Of a stretch of DNA of 58,634 nucleotides, positions 36,472 to 44,332 are shown piece after piece. A program made the position numbers and the translations under genes. Position 1 is the stretch's first letter. The number at the start of each line of letters is the position of its first letter. The DNA comes from Ruminococcus sp. GTDB lineage: Bacteria; Bacillota; Clostridia; Oscillospirales; Acutalibacteraceae. The stretch covers positions 1-58,634 of the forward strand of contig JAMPDR010000007.1 of the NCBI GenBank assembly GCA_023665555.1, read 5' to 3'. A model generated the notes under the pieces. It made no database searches. It had not been told where the DNA came from and worked only from the letters and a program-made list of their open reading frames with translations.

Positions 36472-37369
36472 AGGCAAGTCAACAATAGCGTTGATAGTGC
36501 TGATTGTTGCTTTAATATCCGTAATTTTAGGAAGAAACAATGAGAGTTTTGAATCAGTTAATATAACGGCAGACAATAATGTTACTGCGGCTACCGATGA
36601 GATAGTTAAAGTTCATTTCATTGATGTTGGTCAAGGTTCATCAACCCTGGTTCAAAGCGGCAACACAGGTATATTGATTGATGCGGGTGAGCGTGAATAC
36701 GGGCAAAAAGTTGTTGATTATCTGAAAAAATCAGGCATAAAAAGGCTTGAATATGTTGTTGCCTCTCATCCTCATTCAGACCATATTGGCGGACTGAGCG
36801 ATGTACTTAATGCTTTTCATGTTGAGAATATCATAATGCCTGAACTTATCGAAATAAATATACCTACAACACGCATCTATGAGCAGCTGCTTACAACAAT
36901 TGCTGAAAAAGATATCAATGCGATTGCTGCAAAACTTGGTGATAAATATACTGTGGGAAATGCCACGATGGAGATTATCGGGCCGATTGAGCAGTTGAAA
37001 GACCTTAACAACATGTCCGTAATTTGCAAAGTTCAGGCGAATGCGGTTAAATTTATGATTCTTGCCGATGCTGAGAAGAAAGAGTTGGAAACCGTATATA
37101 AGCACGCAAATCTAAAAAGTGATATAATTACTATGGGACATCATGGCAGCAAAACATCACTGCATGACGAGTTCTTGAGCCGAGTTAATGCAAAAGTCGC
37201 AGTGATATCGTGCGGTAAGGATAATTCATACGGGCATCCGAACGAAGAAACTATCAACTATCTTGATGATAACAATATCGCATATTACAGAACCGATAAA
37301 AATGGCAGTATAGTTTTTACATGTAATAATAAAGGTTACGCGGTTGATTTGCAGAAGGGCGGGAAGTAA
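36440..37369 (+). CDS. ComEC/Rec2-like metallo-beta-lactamase domain protein, membrane-anchored
   Basis: About 309 residues. A basic tail (SQRKRRNTKGK) precedes one hydrophobic helix (about 16-32), then a metallo-beta-lactamase domain with VHFIDVGQGSSTLVQ and the metal motif SHPHSDHIGG (about 110-119), and MGHHGSKTS further on. It resembles the C-terminal domain of ComEC without the channel; it could be an extracellular nuclease or hydrolase. It overlaps the end of the ygiQ-type gene by 32 bases; GGTGG precedes the ATG, and a TTG at 36428 with AAAGGAAA upstream is the alternative. A DUF3006 gene follows. Confidence 0.85.
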   Translation: MASQRKRRNTKGKSTIALIVLIVALISVILGRNNESFESVNITADNNVTAATDEIVKVHFIDVGQGSSTLVQSGNTGILIDAGEREYGQKVVDYLKKSGIKRLEYVVASHPHSDHIGGLSDVLNAFHVENIIMPELIEINIPTTRIYEQLLTTIAEKDINAIAAKLGDKYTVGNATMEIIGPIEQLKDLNNMSVICKVQANAVKFMILADAEKKELETVYKHANLKSDIITMGHHGSKTSLHDEFLSRVNAKVAVISCGKDNSYGHPNEETINYLDDNNIAYYRTDKNGSIVFTCNNKGYAVDLQKGGK

Positions 37370-37371
37370 AA

Positions 37372-37596
37372 ATGAAATTAATAGTTGACAGAATCGAAGC
37401 CAATATCGCAGTTTGTGAAAAAGATGATTTGACAAGAGTTGAAATTCCGCTCTCATTATTACCGTCTGAAACTCACGAGGGAAGTGTAATTCTTACTGAT
37501 GAAAAAGGCAATTATACACTCGATATAAGTAACGAAGAGCAAAGAAGACAAAGAATACTGGAAATGCAGAAAAGATTGTTCAAAAAAAATAACTGA
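37372..37596 (+). CDS. DUF3006 family protein
   Basis: A 74-residue protein with the DUF3006 pattern: an N-terminal IVDRIEANIAVCE strand pair followed by VEIPLSLLP. These small proteins are regularly encoded next to ComEC-like metallo-beta-lactamase genes, as here with a two-base gap. Function is unknown; partnership with the upstream protein is an inference from linkage. Confidence 0.82.
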   Translation: MKLIVDRIEANIAVCEKDDLTRVEIPLSLLPSETHEGSVILTDEKGNYTLDISNEEQRRQRILEMQKRLFKKNN

Positions 37597-37623
37597 GTCA
37601 GGAAAATTTTTTCGATTTTGCTA

Positions 37624-37652
37624 TTGCATTTTTATTTTTGCTGTGCTATAAT
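37624..37652 (+). promoter_or_regulatory. SigA-type promoter of rpsB-tsf
   Basis: TTGCAT (37624-37629), 17 bases, TATAAT (37647-37652). The start near 37659 gives a leader of about 95 bases. Confidence 0.75.
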
Positions 37653-37658
37653 CTCACA

Positions 37659-37754
37659 GATAACGCACGCAAGGGATTGCTATGCCATGTTCGCTTAACA
37701 GCGCGGTGTGGTTTTAGAACTTGCGGAGGTTAAAAACAAAAGGAGGACAATTAA
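37659..37754 (+). promoter_or_regulatory. Structured rpsB leader, candidate S2 autoregulatory element
   Basis: CGCAAG (37668-37673) pairs with CTTGCG (37720-37725) to close a domain. Inside, GCCATGTTCGCT (37684-37695) can pair with AGCGCGGTGTGGT (37700-37712), using several wobble pairs, around a TAAC loop. A decoy GGAGG lies at the end of the closing stem and the true AAAAGGAGG follows. Ribosomal protein leaders often bind their own product; a role for S2 is an inference. Confidence 0.45.
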
Positions 37755-38495
37755 ATGTCAGTAGTATCAATGAAACAGCTTCTTGAAGCAGGTGTTCATT
37801 TCGGACATCAGACAAGAAGATGGAACCCCAAGATGAGCGAATACATTTTCACAGAAAGAAACGGTATTTACATCATCGACCTTCAGAAGACCGTTAAGAA
37901 ACTTGAAGAGGCTTACTCTTTCATCCGTGAAATTTCAGAAAACGGCGGAGAAGTTCTTTTCGTAGGCACAAAGAAGCAGGCTATGGATTCAATCCGTGAG
38001 GAAGCAGTTCGTTGCGGTATGCCGTACGTTAATGCACGTTGGCTCGGCGGTATGCTCACAAACTTCAACACAATTCAGAAGAGAATCAAAAGACTTGCAC
38101 AACTCAAGGTTATGGAGCAGGATGGTACATTCGCTCTTCTTCCGAAAAAGGAAGTTATCAAACTTAACCTTGAAATTGAAAAACTTGAAAAATTCATGGG
38201 TGGTATCACAGGCATGAAGAAGCAGCCGGCTGCACTCTTCATCGTTGATCCGAGAAAAGAAAAGATTGCTGTTTCCGAAGCTCATAAACTCGGTATTCCT
38301 GTTGTTGCAATCGTTGACACAAACTGTGATCCGGATGAAGTAGATTTTGTAATTCCGGGCAACGATGACGCAATCAGAGCAGTAAGACTCATTGCAGGTG
38401 CAATGGCTGATGCAGTAATCGAAGGCAGACAGGGCGAGGCTGATGCTCCGGCAGAGGAAGCTGTAGCTGAAGAAACAGAAGCTGCTGCTGAATAA
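37755..38495 (+). CDS. rpsB: 30S ribosomal protein S2
   Basis: A 246-residue S2 with the N-terminal signature [22 protein letters not shown] and the central AAGAL-like [24 protein letters not shown] region. The C-terminal 20 residues are an Ala/Glu-rich acidic tail. AAAAGGAGG precedes the ATG. It is paired with tsf as in most bacteria, with a hairpin between them. Confidence 0.98.
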   Translation: MSVVSMKQLLEAGVHFGHQTRRWNPKMSEYIFTERNGIYIIDLQKTVKKLEEAYSFIREISENGGEVLFVGTKKQAMDSIREEAVRCGMPYVNARWLGGMLTNFNTIQKRIKRLAQLKVMEQDGTFALLPKKEVIKLNLEIEKLEKFMGGITGMKKQPAALFIVDPRKEKIAVSEAHKLGIPVVAIVDTNCDPDEVDFVIPGNDDAIRAVRLIAGAMADAVIEGRQGEADAPAEEAVAEETEAAAE

Positions 38496-38511
38496 TTCTC
38501 ATAATTTCCAC

Positions 38512-38545
38512 AGCCCGTATAATCACTTTATGCGGGCTATGTTTT
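38512..38545 (+). terminator. Hairpin between rpsB and tsf
   Basis: AGCCCGTAT (38512-38520) pairs with ATGCGGGCT (38530-38538), followed by ATGTTTT. It is likely a partial terminator that lowers tsf expression relative to rpsB. Confidence 0.6.
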
Positions 38546-38578
38546 AAAAATTTTGTATATAACCGGGAGGAATTTATT

Positions 38579-39505
38579 ATGGCTTTCACAGCTAAAGATG
38601 TTCAGGCACTGCGTGAAAAAACAGGCGTAGGCATGATGGAATGTAAAAAGGCACTCGTTGAAGCAGACGGTGATATGGATAAGGCAATTGACATCCTCAG
38701 AGAAAGAGGACTTGCTTCATCTGCAAAGAAAGCAAGCAGAGTTGCAGCAGAAGGTGTTGTTGTTGCTTATAATGACAAGGCAGCTAAAGTAGGTGTTCTT
38801 GTTGAAGTTAACTGCGAAACTGACTTCGTTGCTCAGAACCCTGATTTCGTTGCACTTGCAAAGGCAGTTGCTAAGACTGTTGCAGAAAAGAATCCTGCTG
38901 ACGTTGATGCTCTTCTTAAAGAAACAATTGCTGACGGTACAGCAACAGTTGAAGAATCAGTTCAGGAACTCTTCCTTAAGATTCGTGAGAACATGAAAGT
39001 TCGCCGTTTTGTAAGAAAAGAGGGTATTGTTGAAACTTATATCCATGCTGGCGGTTCAGTTGGTGTTATGGTTGAATTTGACACTGACGATGCAACAGCT
39101 GCAAAAGATGAGTTTGTTGTTATGGGTAAGGATGTTGCAATGCAGGTTGCAGCTATGAGTCCGTCATATCTTGACATCGCATCAGTTCCGGCTGACGTTG
39201 TTGAACATGAAAAGGAAATCCTTGTTGCTCAGATGAAAGAGGATCCGAAAATGGCAAACAAGCCTGACCAGGTTCTCGGTAAGATTGTTGAGGGTAAAAT
39301 TGCTAAATTCTATAAGGAATCATGCCTTACAGAGCAGGCTTTCGTTAAGGATGGCGATATCAGCGTTTCTAAGTATGTTGCTAACACAGCAAAAGCGCTC
39401 GGCGGTGAAATCACTCTCACGGGCTTCACTCGTTTTGCAAGAGGCGAAGGCATTGAGAAGAAAGCTGACGACTTCGCAGCAGAAGTTGCAAGTATGATTA
39501 AATAA
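38579..39505 (+). CDS. tsf: Elongation factor Ts
   Basis: A 308-residue nucleotide exchange factor for EF-Tu. The N-terminal UBA-like domain (about 1-50, KDVQALREKTGVGMMECKKAL) and the core motif CETDFVAQNPDF (about 79-90) are intact. A gap in mid-protein relative to other EF-Ts is not seen; length is typical for Clostridia. CGGGAGGAATTT precedes the ATG. Confidence 0.98.
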   Translation: MAFTAKDVQALREKTGVGMMECKKALVEADGDMDKAIDILRERGLASSAKKASRVAAEGVVVAYNDKAAKVGVLVEVNCETDFVAQNPDFVALAKAVAKTVAEKNPADVDALLKETIADGTATVEESVQELFLKIRENMKVRRFVRKEGIVETYIHAGGSVGVMVEFDTDDATAAKDEFVVMGKDVAMQVAAMSPSYLDIASVPADVVEHEKEILVAQMKEDPKMANKPDQVLGKIVEGKIAKFYKESCLTEQAFVKDGDISVSKYVANTAKALGGEITLTGFTRFARGEGIEKKADDFAAEVASMIK

Positions 39506-39549
39506 TCATTGCGATTTTCAAAATCATTTTACTGAATATATATTAGATC

Positions 39550-39590
39550 AACACCTTCTTAAAGCATTGTTTTAAGAAGGTGTTATTATA
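39550..39590 (+). terminator. Terminator after tsf
   Basis: Perfect 14-bp arms AACACCTTCTTAAA (39550-39563) and TTTAAGAAGGTGTT (39571-39584), then ATTATA. The following gene starts 20 bases later, so partial read-through is possible. Confidence 0.7.
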
Positions 39591-39603
39591 GCCGGAGGAT
39601 AGT

Positions 39604-40041
39604 ATGGAACTTGTTATTAGAAGGTTTGACGAACTTACTCTTGATGAATTGTATGAAATCATAAAATTAAGGGTTGATGTGTTTGTTGTTGAACAAAATT
39701 GTGTTTATCAGGATTTAGACGATAAAGACAAGTCCGCATTTCATGTTTTCTTAAAAGACGATAACGGCATAGAAGCATATTTGCGAGTTATGCAAGCGCA
39801 GTCGGATAACAACGTTGCTGTAATCGGCCGAGTAATATCCATAAAAAGAAGATGCGGACTTGGAACAAAGGTACTGACGGCAGGAATTGAAGTTGCCAAA
39901 ACTAAGTTTAATGCAAAATCTATCAAACTTGCAGCGCAAACATATGCGAGGCGCTTATATGAAAAAGCAGGCTTCAAACAGGTTTCTGATGAGTTTTTGG
40001 AAGATGGTATACCGCATATAGAAATGATTTTGAATTTATAA
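39604..40041 (+). CDS. GNAT family N-acetyltransferase, ElaA type
   Basis: A 145-residue acetyltransferase. The opening EIIKLRVDVFVVEQNCVYQDLDD (split over about residues 18-40) is the ElaA signature, and the acetyl-CoA loop lies near KRRCGLGTKV (about 81-90). The C-terminal YEKAGFK motif fits the GNAT fold. GCCGGAGG lies before the ATG. Substrate is unknown. Confidence 0.85.
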   Translation: MELVIRRFDELTLDELYEIIKLRVDVFVVEQNCVYQDLDDKDKSAFHVFLKDDNGIEAYLRVMQAQSDNNVAVIGRVISIKRRCGLGTKVLTAGIEVAKTKFNAKSIKLAAQTYARRLYEKAGFKQVSDEFLEDGIPHIEMILNL

Positions 40042-40078
40042 AAAGTATCGTGATGCAGTTTGTATAATTACAATTCGT

Positions 40079-40112
40079 AAGCCGCAATCTCACCAGAAGA
40101 TTGCGGCTTTAT
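40079..40112 (+). terminator. Terminator after the ElaA-type gene
   Basis: AAGCCGCAATCT (40079-40090) pairs with AGATTGCGGCTT (40098-40109), followed by TATC. The T-run is short. Confidence 0.6.
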
Positions 40113-40232
40113 CTATATTGACGATGCAGGACTTCTCCGCATACGTCATTGCGGAGAAGTCCACAAACGCTTCGAACTCATCCGCTGATATTATGATTGC
40201 CACGTATCGTTTGTAGATACGTGGCAATTTTT
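40113..40232 (+). ncRNA. Candidate small RNA region with two strong hairpins
   Basis: A perfect hairpin, GGACTTCTCCGCA (40129-40141) with TGCGGAGAAGTCC (40150-40162), has no T-run and is followed by a 34-base single-stranded stretch. A second perfect hairpin, TTGCCACGTATC (40197-40208) with GATACGTGGCAA (40216-40227), ends in TTTTTT in plus direction. This last terminator faces away from the convergent murC and is not needed by the ElaA-type gene, which has its own. A short plus-strand RNA of about 110 bases would explain it; no promoter was identified. Confidence 0.3.
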
Positions 40233-40246
40233 TCCATATGACATTT

Positions 40247-41617
40247 TTATTTGAGTTTCTCAACCATCATTTTTGCAGCTTTATAAATATCGCCGCAGCC
40301 GAGTGTGATAATGATGTCACCTGATTCTGCTCTTGAAAGAACATGTTCAACAACTTCATCAAAAGTATTAAACCAAACACTGCCCGGAATTTTATCGGCA
40401 AGGTCTTTAGTATAGATATTATATGTGTTGATCTCTCGTGAACCCATGATTTCAGTCATAACACATTTATCCGGAATCTGAAGAACTCTTGCAAAATCAT
40501 CAAGCAAAATTGATGTTCTGGAATATGTGAACGGTTGGAACACTGCCCAAACGGTTTTATACCCCATTTTCATAACAGCAGATAAAGTCGCCTCAAGTTC
40601 ATTTGGATGATGAGCATAGTCATCTGCAATGGTGATGCCTTTATATTCACCAAGTATCTCAAAGCGTCTGCCTGCTCCTGCAAAGGCGGCGATGCCTTTC
40701 TCACATTCTTCAGGTGTAACACCTGCGTTGACAGCAGCAGCAAAAGCCGCAAGTGCATTGAGAATATTATGCGTTCCGGGAATGTTCAATTTCAGGTGAG
40801 CAATCTTTTCACTTTTACTCATAACATCAAATTCGCCGAATGAACCCCTATTATAAGTGATGTTCTCAGGATAATAATCATTGTTTTCGTTGAAGCCGAA
40901 AGTGATTTTATTTTTGTCAATATCGCAAACTGCCTTGATCGTGTTTGCGTCATCGCCGTTATATATAAGAGTGTTTGTTGTGAGCAATGAGAACTTATGA
41001 AATGATTTGATGATATTATCGAGTGTTTTGAAATAGTCTAAATGATCTTCATCAATGTTGAGAATAACCGCAACATCCGGAGAAAGGTCAAGGAAAGTAT
41101 CGACAAATTCACATGCTTCACAAACCATGTGTTCACTTTTTCCTGCTCTGCCGTGGCTATCGATGAGCGGAAGTTTGCCGCCGATTACTGCTGTCGGGTC
41201 TTTATCAGCCATAATCATAATTTGTGACAGCATAGAAGTTACAGTTGTCTTTCCGTGAGTTCCGCAGACACCGATGCAGTTTGAATACATGCGTGTGATT
41301 GCACCGAACAATTTGGAACGCTCAAATGTCGGAATTCCGCTTTCCTTTGCAGCGACAAGTTCAGGGTTATCAGCAAGTAAAGCCGCAGTATAAACAATCA
41401 TTTCCGCGCCGTTGATGTTCTCAGCTTTCTGACCCATAACAACTTTGATACCGAGTGATTCAAGTTTTGTGATGTTATCGCCTGGATTGTTGTCTGATCC
41501 TGTGATTTCATATCCCCAACTGTGGAGAATTTCAGCAAGCGGGCACATACCGGAGCCGCCGATACCGATAAAGTGTATCCTTTTAATTTGCTTAAGAATT
41601 GTATCTATTTCTGCCAT
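40247..41617 (-). CDS. murC: UDP-N-acetylmuramate--L-alanine ligase
   Basis: A 456-residue cytoplasmic ligase that adds the first L-Ala to UDP-MurNAc in peptidoglycan synthesis. The N-terminal Rossmann domain shows HFIGIGGSGMCPLAEIL; the ATP site is GTHGKTT at 119-125; NIDEDHLDYF and the C-terminal DDYAHHPNE (about 339) are intact. CAGAGGTGAATATAG precedes the ATG. It is monocistronic between convergent and divergent neighbours. Confidence 0.97.
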   Translation of the reverse strand: MAEIDTILKQIKRIHFIGIGGSGMCPLAEILHSWGYEITGSDNNPGDNITKLESLGIKVVMGQKAENINGAEMIVYTAALLADNPELVAAKESGIPTFERSKLFGAITRMYSNCIGVCGTHGKTTVTSMLSQIMIMADKDPTAVIGGKLPLIDSHGRAGKSEHMVCEACEFVDTFLDLSPDVAVILNIDEDHLDYFKTLDNIIKSFHKFSLLTTNTLIYNGDDANTIKAVCDIDKNKITFGFNENNDYYPENITYNRGSFGEFDVMSKSEKIAHLKLNIPGTHNILNALAAFAAAVNAGVTPEECEKGIAAFAGAGRRFEILGEYKGITIADDYAHHPNELEATLSAVMKMGYKTVWAVFQPFTYSRTSILLDDFARVLQIPDKCVMTEIMGSREINTYNIYTKDLADKIPGSVWFNTFDEVVEHVLSRAESGDIIITLGCGDIYKAAKMMVEKLK

Positions 41618-41696
41618 CTATATTCACCTCTGTTTGTTTTGCTTATACATTATATTGCATTTTTGACTAACTGTAAACACTTTAATGAAAAAATTA

Positions 41697-41724
41697 ACAA
41701 TATAAATTTCAAAGCATATGATGT
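41697..41724 (+). promoter_or_regulatory. Possible SigK-type promoter of dpaAB
   Basis: AC (41697-41698), 16 bases, then CATATGATG (41715-41723), close to the mother-cell SigK pattern AC-N16/17-CATANNNTA with one mismatch. dpaAB is SigK-dependent in Bacillus, which is the main support. Confidence 0.35.
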
Positions 41725-41764
41725 AATGAGTTTAACATTAGAAATGTTTTGAGGTGACTTTGTT

Positions 41765-42601
41765 ATGTGCGACTCAAAAAATATACTTATCCTCGGCGGA
41801 GATGAACGACAAAAGCAGCTTTACTCGATAATAAAAGAAACTGAAAATACATGTAAACATGTTTATGATATGATACAAACAACAGAGTTGAATGAATCAA
41901 TTGATTCGGCAAATATAATTATTTTACCCCTGCCGATAACTAAGAACGGTACAGATATATATTCTGACAGCAATGACTTTAAAATACCGCTTGAAGATAT
42001 TTTTGAACGCATCAGACCGTCACAACTTGTTATTGGCGGGCTGATAAAAAATCAAGTTGCTGATAAACTTAAAGAAAAGAATGTTGATTTTTTCGATTTT
42101 TATAAAGATGAAGGTCTTACGACATATAATGCATTTCTGACAGCTCAAGGCGCAGTTTATCTTATGCTGGAAAACACTGATGAATACGTCGTATCAAAAA
42201 AGATACTTGTTACAGGTTTTGGTAGAGTCGGAAAAGCAGTTGCACATTTTATGCATGTCATGGGACTTGATGTTTATGTTGCCGTCAGAAGTGAACCTCA
42301 AAAGTGCGAAGCAGCATCATACGGGTATAAAATACTTGATATTAGTGATATCAAATCAACAGTTTATCTTTTTGATTTTATTGTTAATACGGTTCCGGCG
42401 ATAATTTTTGATGAAAATACGATCAGCTTGATAAAAAAAGATAGTGTCTACATTGAACTTGCATCATCGCCGTTCGGTGCTGAAAAAGATTACTTTGAAA
42501 AATCTGAAAAGAGATATATACTTGCCGCATCGCTGCCGGGCAGACTTTATCCGTCTGCATCAGCGAAAGCAATATATAGATCCATCGAAAAATATTTGTG
42601 A
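41765..42601 (+). CDS. dpaA: Dipicolinate synthase subunit A
   Basis: A 278-residue dehydrogenase-like subunit (SpoVFA) that, with DpaB, makes dipicolinic acid for the spore core from dihydrodipicolinate. It opens ILILGGDERQKQL and has a dinucleotide-binding VTGFGRVGKAVA at about 150-161. GAGGTGACTTTGTT precedes the ATG. The next gene, dpaB, follows after 26 bases. It confirms that the organism is a spore former. Confidence 0.94.
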   Translation: MCDSKNILILGGDERQKQLYSIIKETENTCKHVYDMIQTTELNESIDSANIIILPLPITKNGTDIYSDSNDFKIPLEDIFERIRPSQLVIGGLIKNQVADKLKEKNVDFFDFYKDEGLTTYNAFLTAQGAVYLMLENTDEYVVSKKILVTGFGRVGKAVAHFMHVMGLDVYVAVRSEPQKCEAASYGYKILDISDIKSTVYLFDFIVNTVPAIIFDENTISLIKKDSVYIELASSPFGAEKDYFEKSEKRYILAASLPGRLYPSASAKAIYRSIEKYL

Positions 42602-42627
42602 CGACATCTTAAGTCGGAGGTGAATTA

Positions 42628-43200
42628 ATGAAAAATCTGACATACGGCTATGCAATTACAGGATCGTTTTGTACATTTGAAAAGTCGATTGAGCAGATTA
42701 AAAATATTTTAAACAGCGGAATTGATGTTATTCCTATCATGTCATCAAATGCTTATTCCATTGATACGCGTTTCGGTACAGCTGAAAGTTTCATTAAAAC
42801 TATAGAAAAATTGACAGGTAAAAAAATCATATCAACGCTTACCGGTGCTGAACCTATCGGTCCTAAAAAAATGTGTGATCTTCTTATTGTTTCTCCTTGC
42901 ACAGGCAATACTCTGGCAAAGCTTGCAAACGGAGTTTATGATACACCTGTTACGCTTGCTGTTAAATCTCACCTGAGAAATAAGCGGCCTGTTTTGATAG
43001 GAGTTTCCTCAAACGATTCCTTAAGTTCATCCGCTAAAAATATAGGTCAGCTGCTCAACTATAAGCACTACTATTTTATTCCAATGAGGCAGGATGACAG
43101 CATCAATAAGCCTTTTTCAATTGTGTGCGATTTTGCAAAAACACTTGATGCAGCTGAATGCGCACTAAAAGAAGAGCAGATGCAGCCGATTTTGATTTAA
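42628..43200 (+). CDS. dpaB: Dipicolinate synthase subunit B
   Basis: A 190-residue flavoprotein-like subunit (SpoVFB). It begins with YGYAITGSFCTFEKS, shares the flavoprotein fold with phosphopantothenoylcysteine decarboxylases and has the LLIVSPCTGNTLAKLANG segment (about 89-106). CGGAGGTGAATTA precedes the ATG. A terminator follows. Confidence 0.94.
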   Translation: MKNLTYGYAITGSFCTFEKSIEQIKNILNSGIDVIPIMSSNAYSIDTRFGTAESFIKTIEKLTGKKIISTLTGAEPIGPKKMCDLLIVSPCTGNTLAKLANGVYDTPVTLAVKSHLRNKRPVLIGVSSNDSLSSSAKNIGQLLNYKHYYFIPMRQDDSINKPFSIVCDFAKTLDAAECALKEEQMQPILI

Positions 43201-43210
43201 TTGTTTTTAT

Positions 43211-43250
43211 GCAGAGATACAGTAATTGATTTGTATCTCTGTTTTTCATT
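43211..43250 (+). terminator. Terminator after dpaAB
   Basis: GCAGAGATACA (43211-43221) pairs with TGTATCTCTG (43232-43241), followed by TTTTTCATTTT. Confidence 0.75.
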
Positions 43251-43344
43251 TTGTACCAAATTTTTGAAAGAGTGCAATTAATTGAAAATTATATCAAAAG
43301 TTGGGTATTTTATTTATGAATAAAAATGAAAAGGGAGTATTGTT

Positions 43345-44025
43345 ATGAAAAGATATTTCAGTCCGTCACTTATATGCATGGATTTACTTGAAATAAAAAA
43401 AGAAACTGAGATACTCAATGATCTTTGTGATTTCTATCATGTCGATATTGCAGATGGACATTTTGTGAAAAACATCATGCTGTCGCCGGGGTTTGTCAGT
43501 GAGTTTTCGCAAATAGCCGCCAAGCCGATTGATTGCCATCTTATGGTTGAGCATCCGTGTGATTTTATTGAACCATTAGCGAAAGCAGGTGCGGCATTTA
43601 TAAGTCCTCATGCAGAGGCTATGCAGAATGATGCATTTAGGGTTATTGACAAGATCAAATCTTTCGGATGTAAAGCAGGTGTTGTATTAAGTCCGTCAAC
43701 ACCGCTCGGCTTTGTCAGACACTATCTCGGCCGCGTGGACAAGATTACGATAATGACTGCTGACCCCGGTTTTGCCGGACAGTTGTTTATCAATGAGATG
43801 ATTGAAAAAATTTCACAGGTGAAAGAGATAAAAGAAAAATATGGATATAAATATCTTATTGAGGTTGAGGGTTCATGCAATAATAAAAACTTTAAGCAAC
43901 TTGGACTGGCAGGTGCAGAAGTGTTTACAGTTGGAACTTCCGGTCTGTTCTCAAAAGATAAGGATCTTAGAAAAGCATGGAAAATAATGCAGGACGAGTT
44001 TTATATGCTTTGTGATAAGGATTGA
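43345..44025 (+). CDS. Ribulose-phosphate 3-epimerase family, D-allulose-6-phosphate epimerase (AlsE)-like
   Basis: A 226-residue TIM-barrel epimerase. It is closer to AlsE than to Rpe: the opening SPSLICMDLLEIKKE, the HVDIADGHFVKN motif, KPIDCHLMVEHP, ITIMTADPGFAGQ and the end VEGSCNNKNF...GAEVFTVGTSGLFSKDKDLRKAWKIM are all AlsE-like. Metal ligands (His and Asp in HVDIADGH, and His in DCHLMV) are present. It would interconvert allulose-6-phosphate and fructose-6-phosphate. The ribulose-phosphate activity is an alternative. GGGAG precedes the ATG. No allose transporter or kinase is near. Confidence 0.82.
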   Translation: MKRYFSPSLICMDLLEIKKETEILNDLCDFYHVDIADGHFVKNIMLSPGFVSEFSQIAAKPIDCHLMVEHPCDFIEPLAKAGAAFISPHAEAMQNDAFRVIDKIKSFGCKAGVVLSPSTPLGFVRHYLGRVDKITIMTADPGFAGQLFINEMIEKISQVKEIKEKYGYKYLIEVEGSCNNKNFKQLGLAGAEVFTVGTSGLFSKDKDLRKAWKIMQDEFYMLCDKD

Positions 44026-44089
44026 TGAAAAACGAATTTAACTGATTTTTCCAAAACTATTTATTTTTCATAAATTATGTGATAAAATA

Positions 44090-44246
44090 ACTGTGCCACA
44101 ACAGTTTAATATTGCTCAAAGCAGGCATACTTTTATGTGAAAAAACGTATGCTCTTGATTCATATTATCCTGTTTTGAGCGGAACTGTGTGGCAACAGTG
44201 GTCAAGCTGCGTTTTTCAGTGCGCGGCTTAGGCTGCGCACTTTTTC
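44090..44246 (+). ncRNA. Structured RNA with own terminator, possible 6S-like RNA or leader switch
   Basis: TGCCACAACAGTT (44094-44106) pairs with AACTGTGTGGCA (44183-44194), one A bulged. After a 7/2 internal loop, GCTCAAAGCAGG (44114-44125) pairs with CCTGTTTTGAGC (44169-44180). A top hairpin GCATAC/GTATGC and a 16-base 3' bulge complete a long rod. A terminator GTGCGCGGC/GCTGCGCAC (44219-44240) with TTTTTC follows. AAGCTGCG (44204-44211) could instead pair with CGCGGCTT (44222-44229), which would break the terminator. The rod with bulges is 6S-like, but I cannot match it to a known family. It could also be a leader controlling the ABC genes. Confidence 0.5.
44219..44246 (+). terminator. 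Terminator of the structured RNA
   Basis: GTGCGC and GCGCAC arms with inner GGC/GCT pairing, then TTTTTC. It lies about 87 bases before the downstream ATPase gene. Confidence 0.7.
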
Positions 44247-44258
44247 ATTGATATTTGA

Positions 44259-44311
44259 GAAACCTCTGATTGAATCTGTGGGGTGCACACCGTGTTTTGA
44301 TCAGGATTTCC
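44259..44311. repeat. Palindromic repeat E4, 53 bp
   Basis: GAAACCTCTGATTGAATC at the left faces TTGATCAGGATTTCC at the right; the centre GGTGCACACC matches GGTGCATACC of E2 (17292-17342). It ends eight bases before the AAAGGATGATG ribosome binding site of the ATPase gene, so it forms part of the leader. Confidence 0.6.
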
Positions 44312-44332
44312 AAGAGAAAGGATGATGTAACA

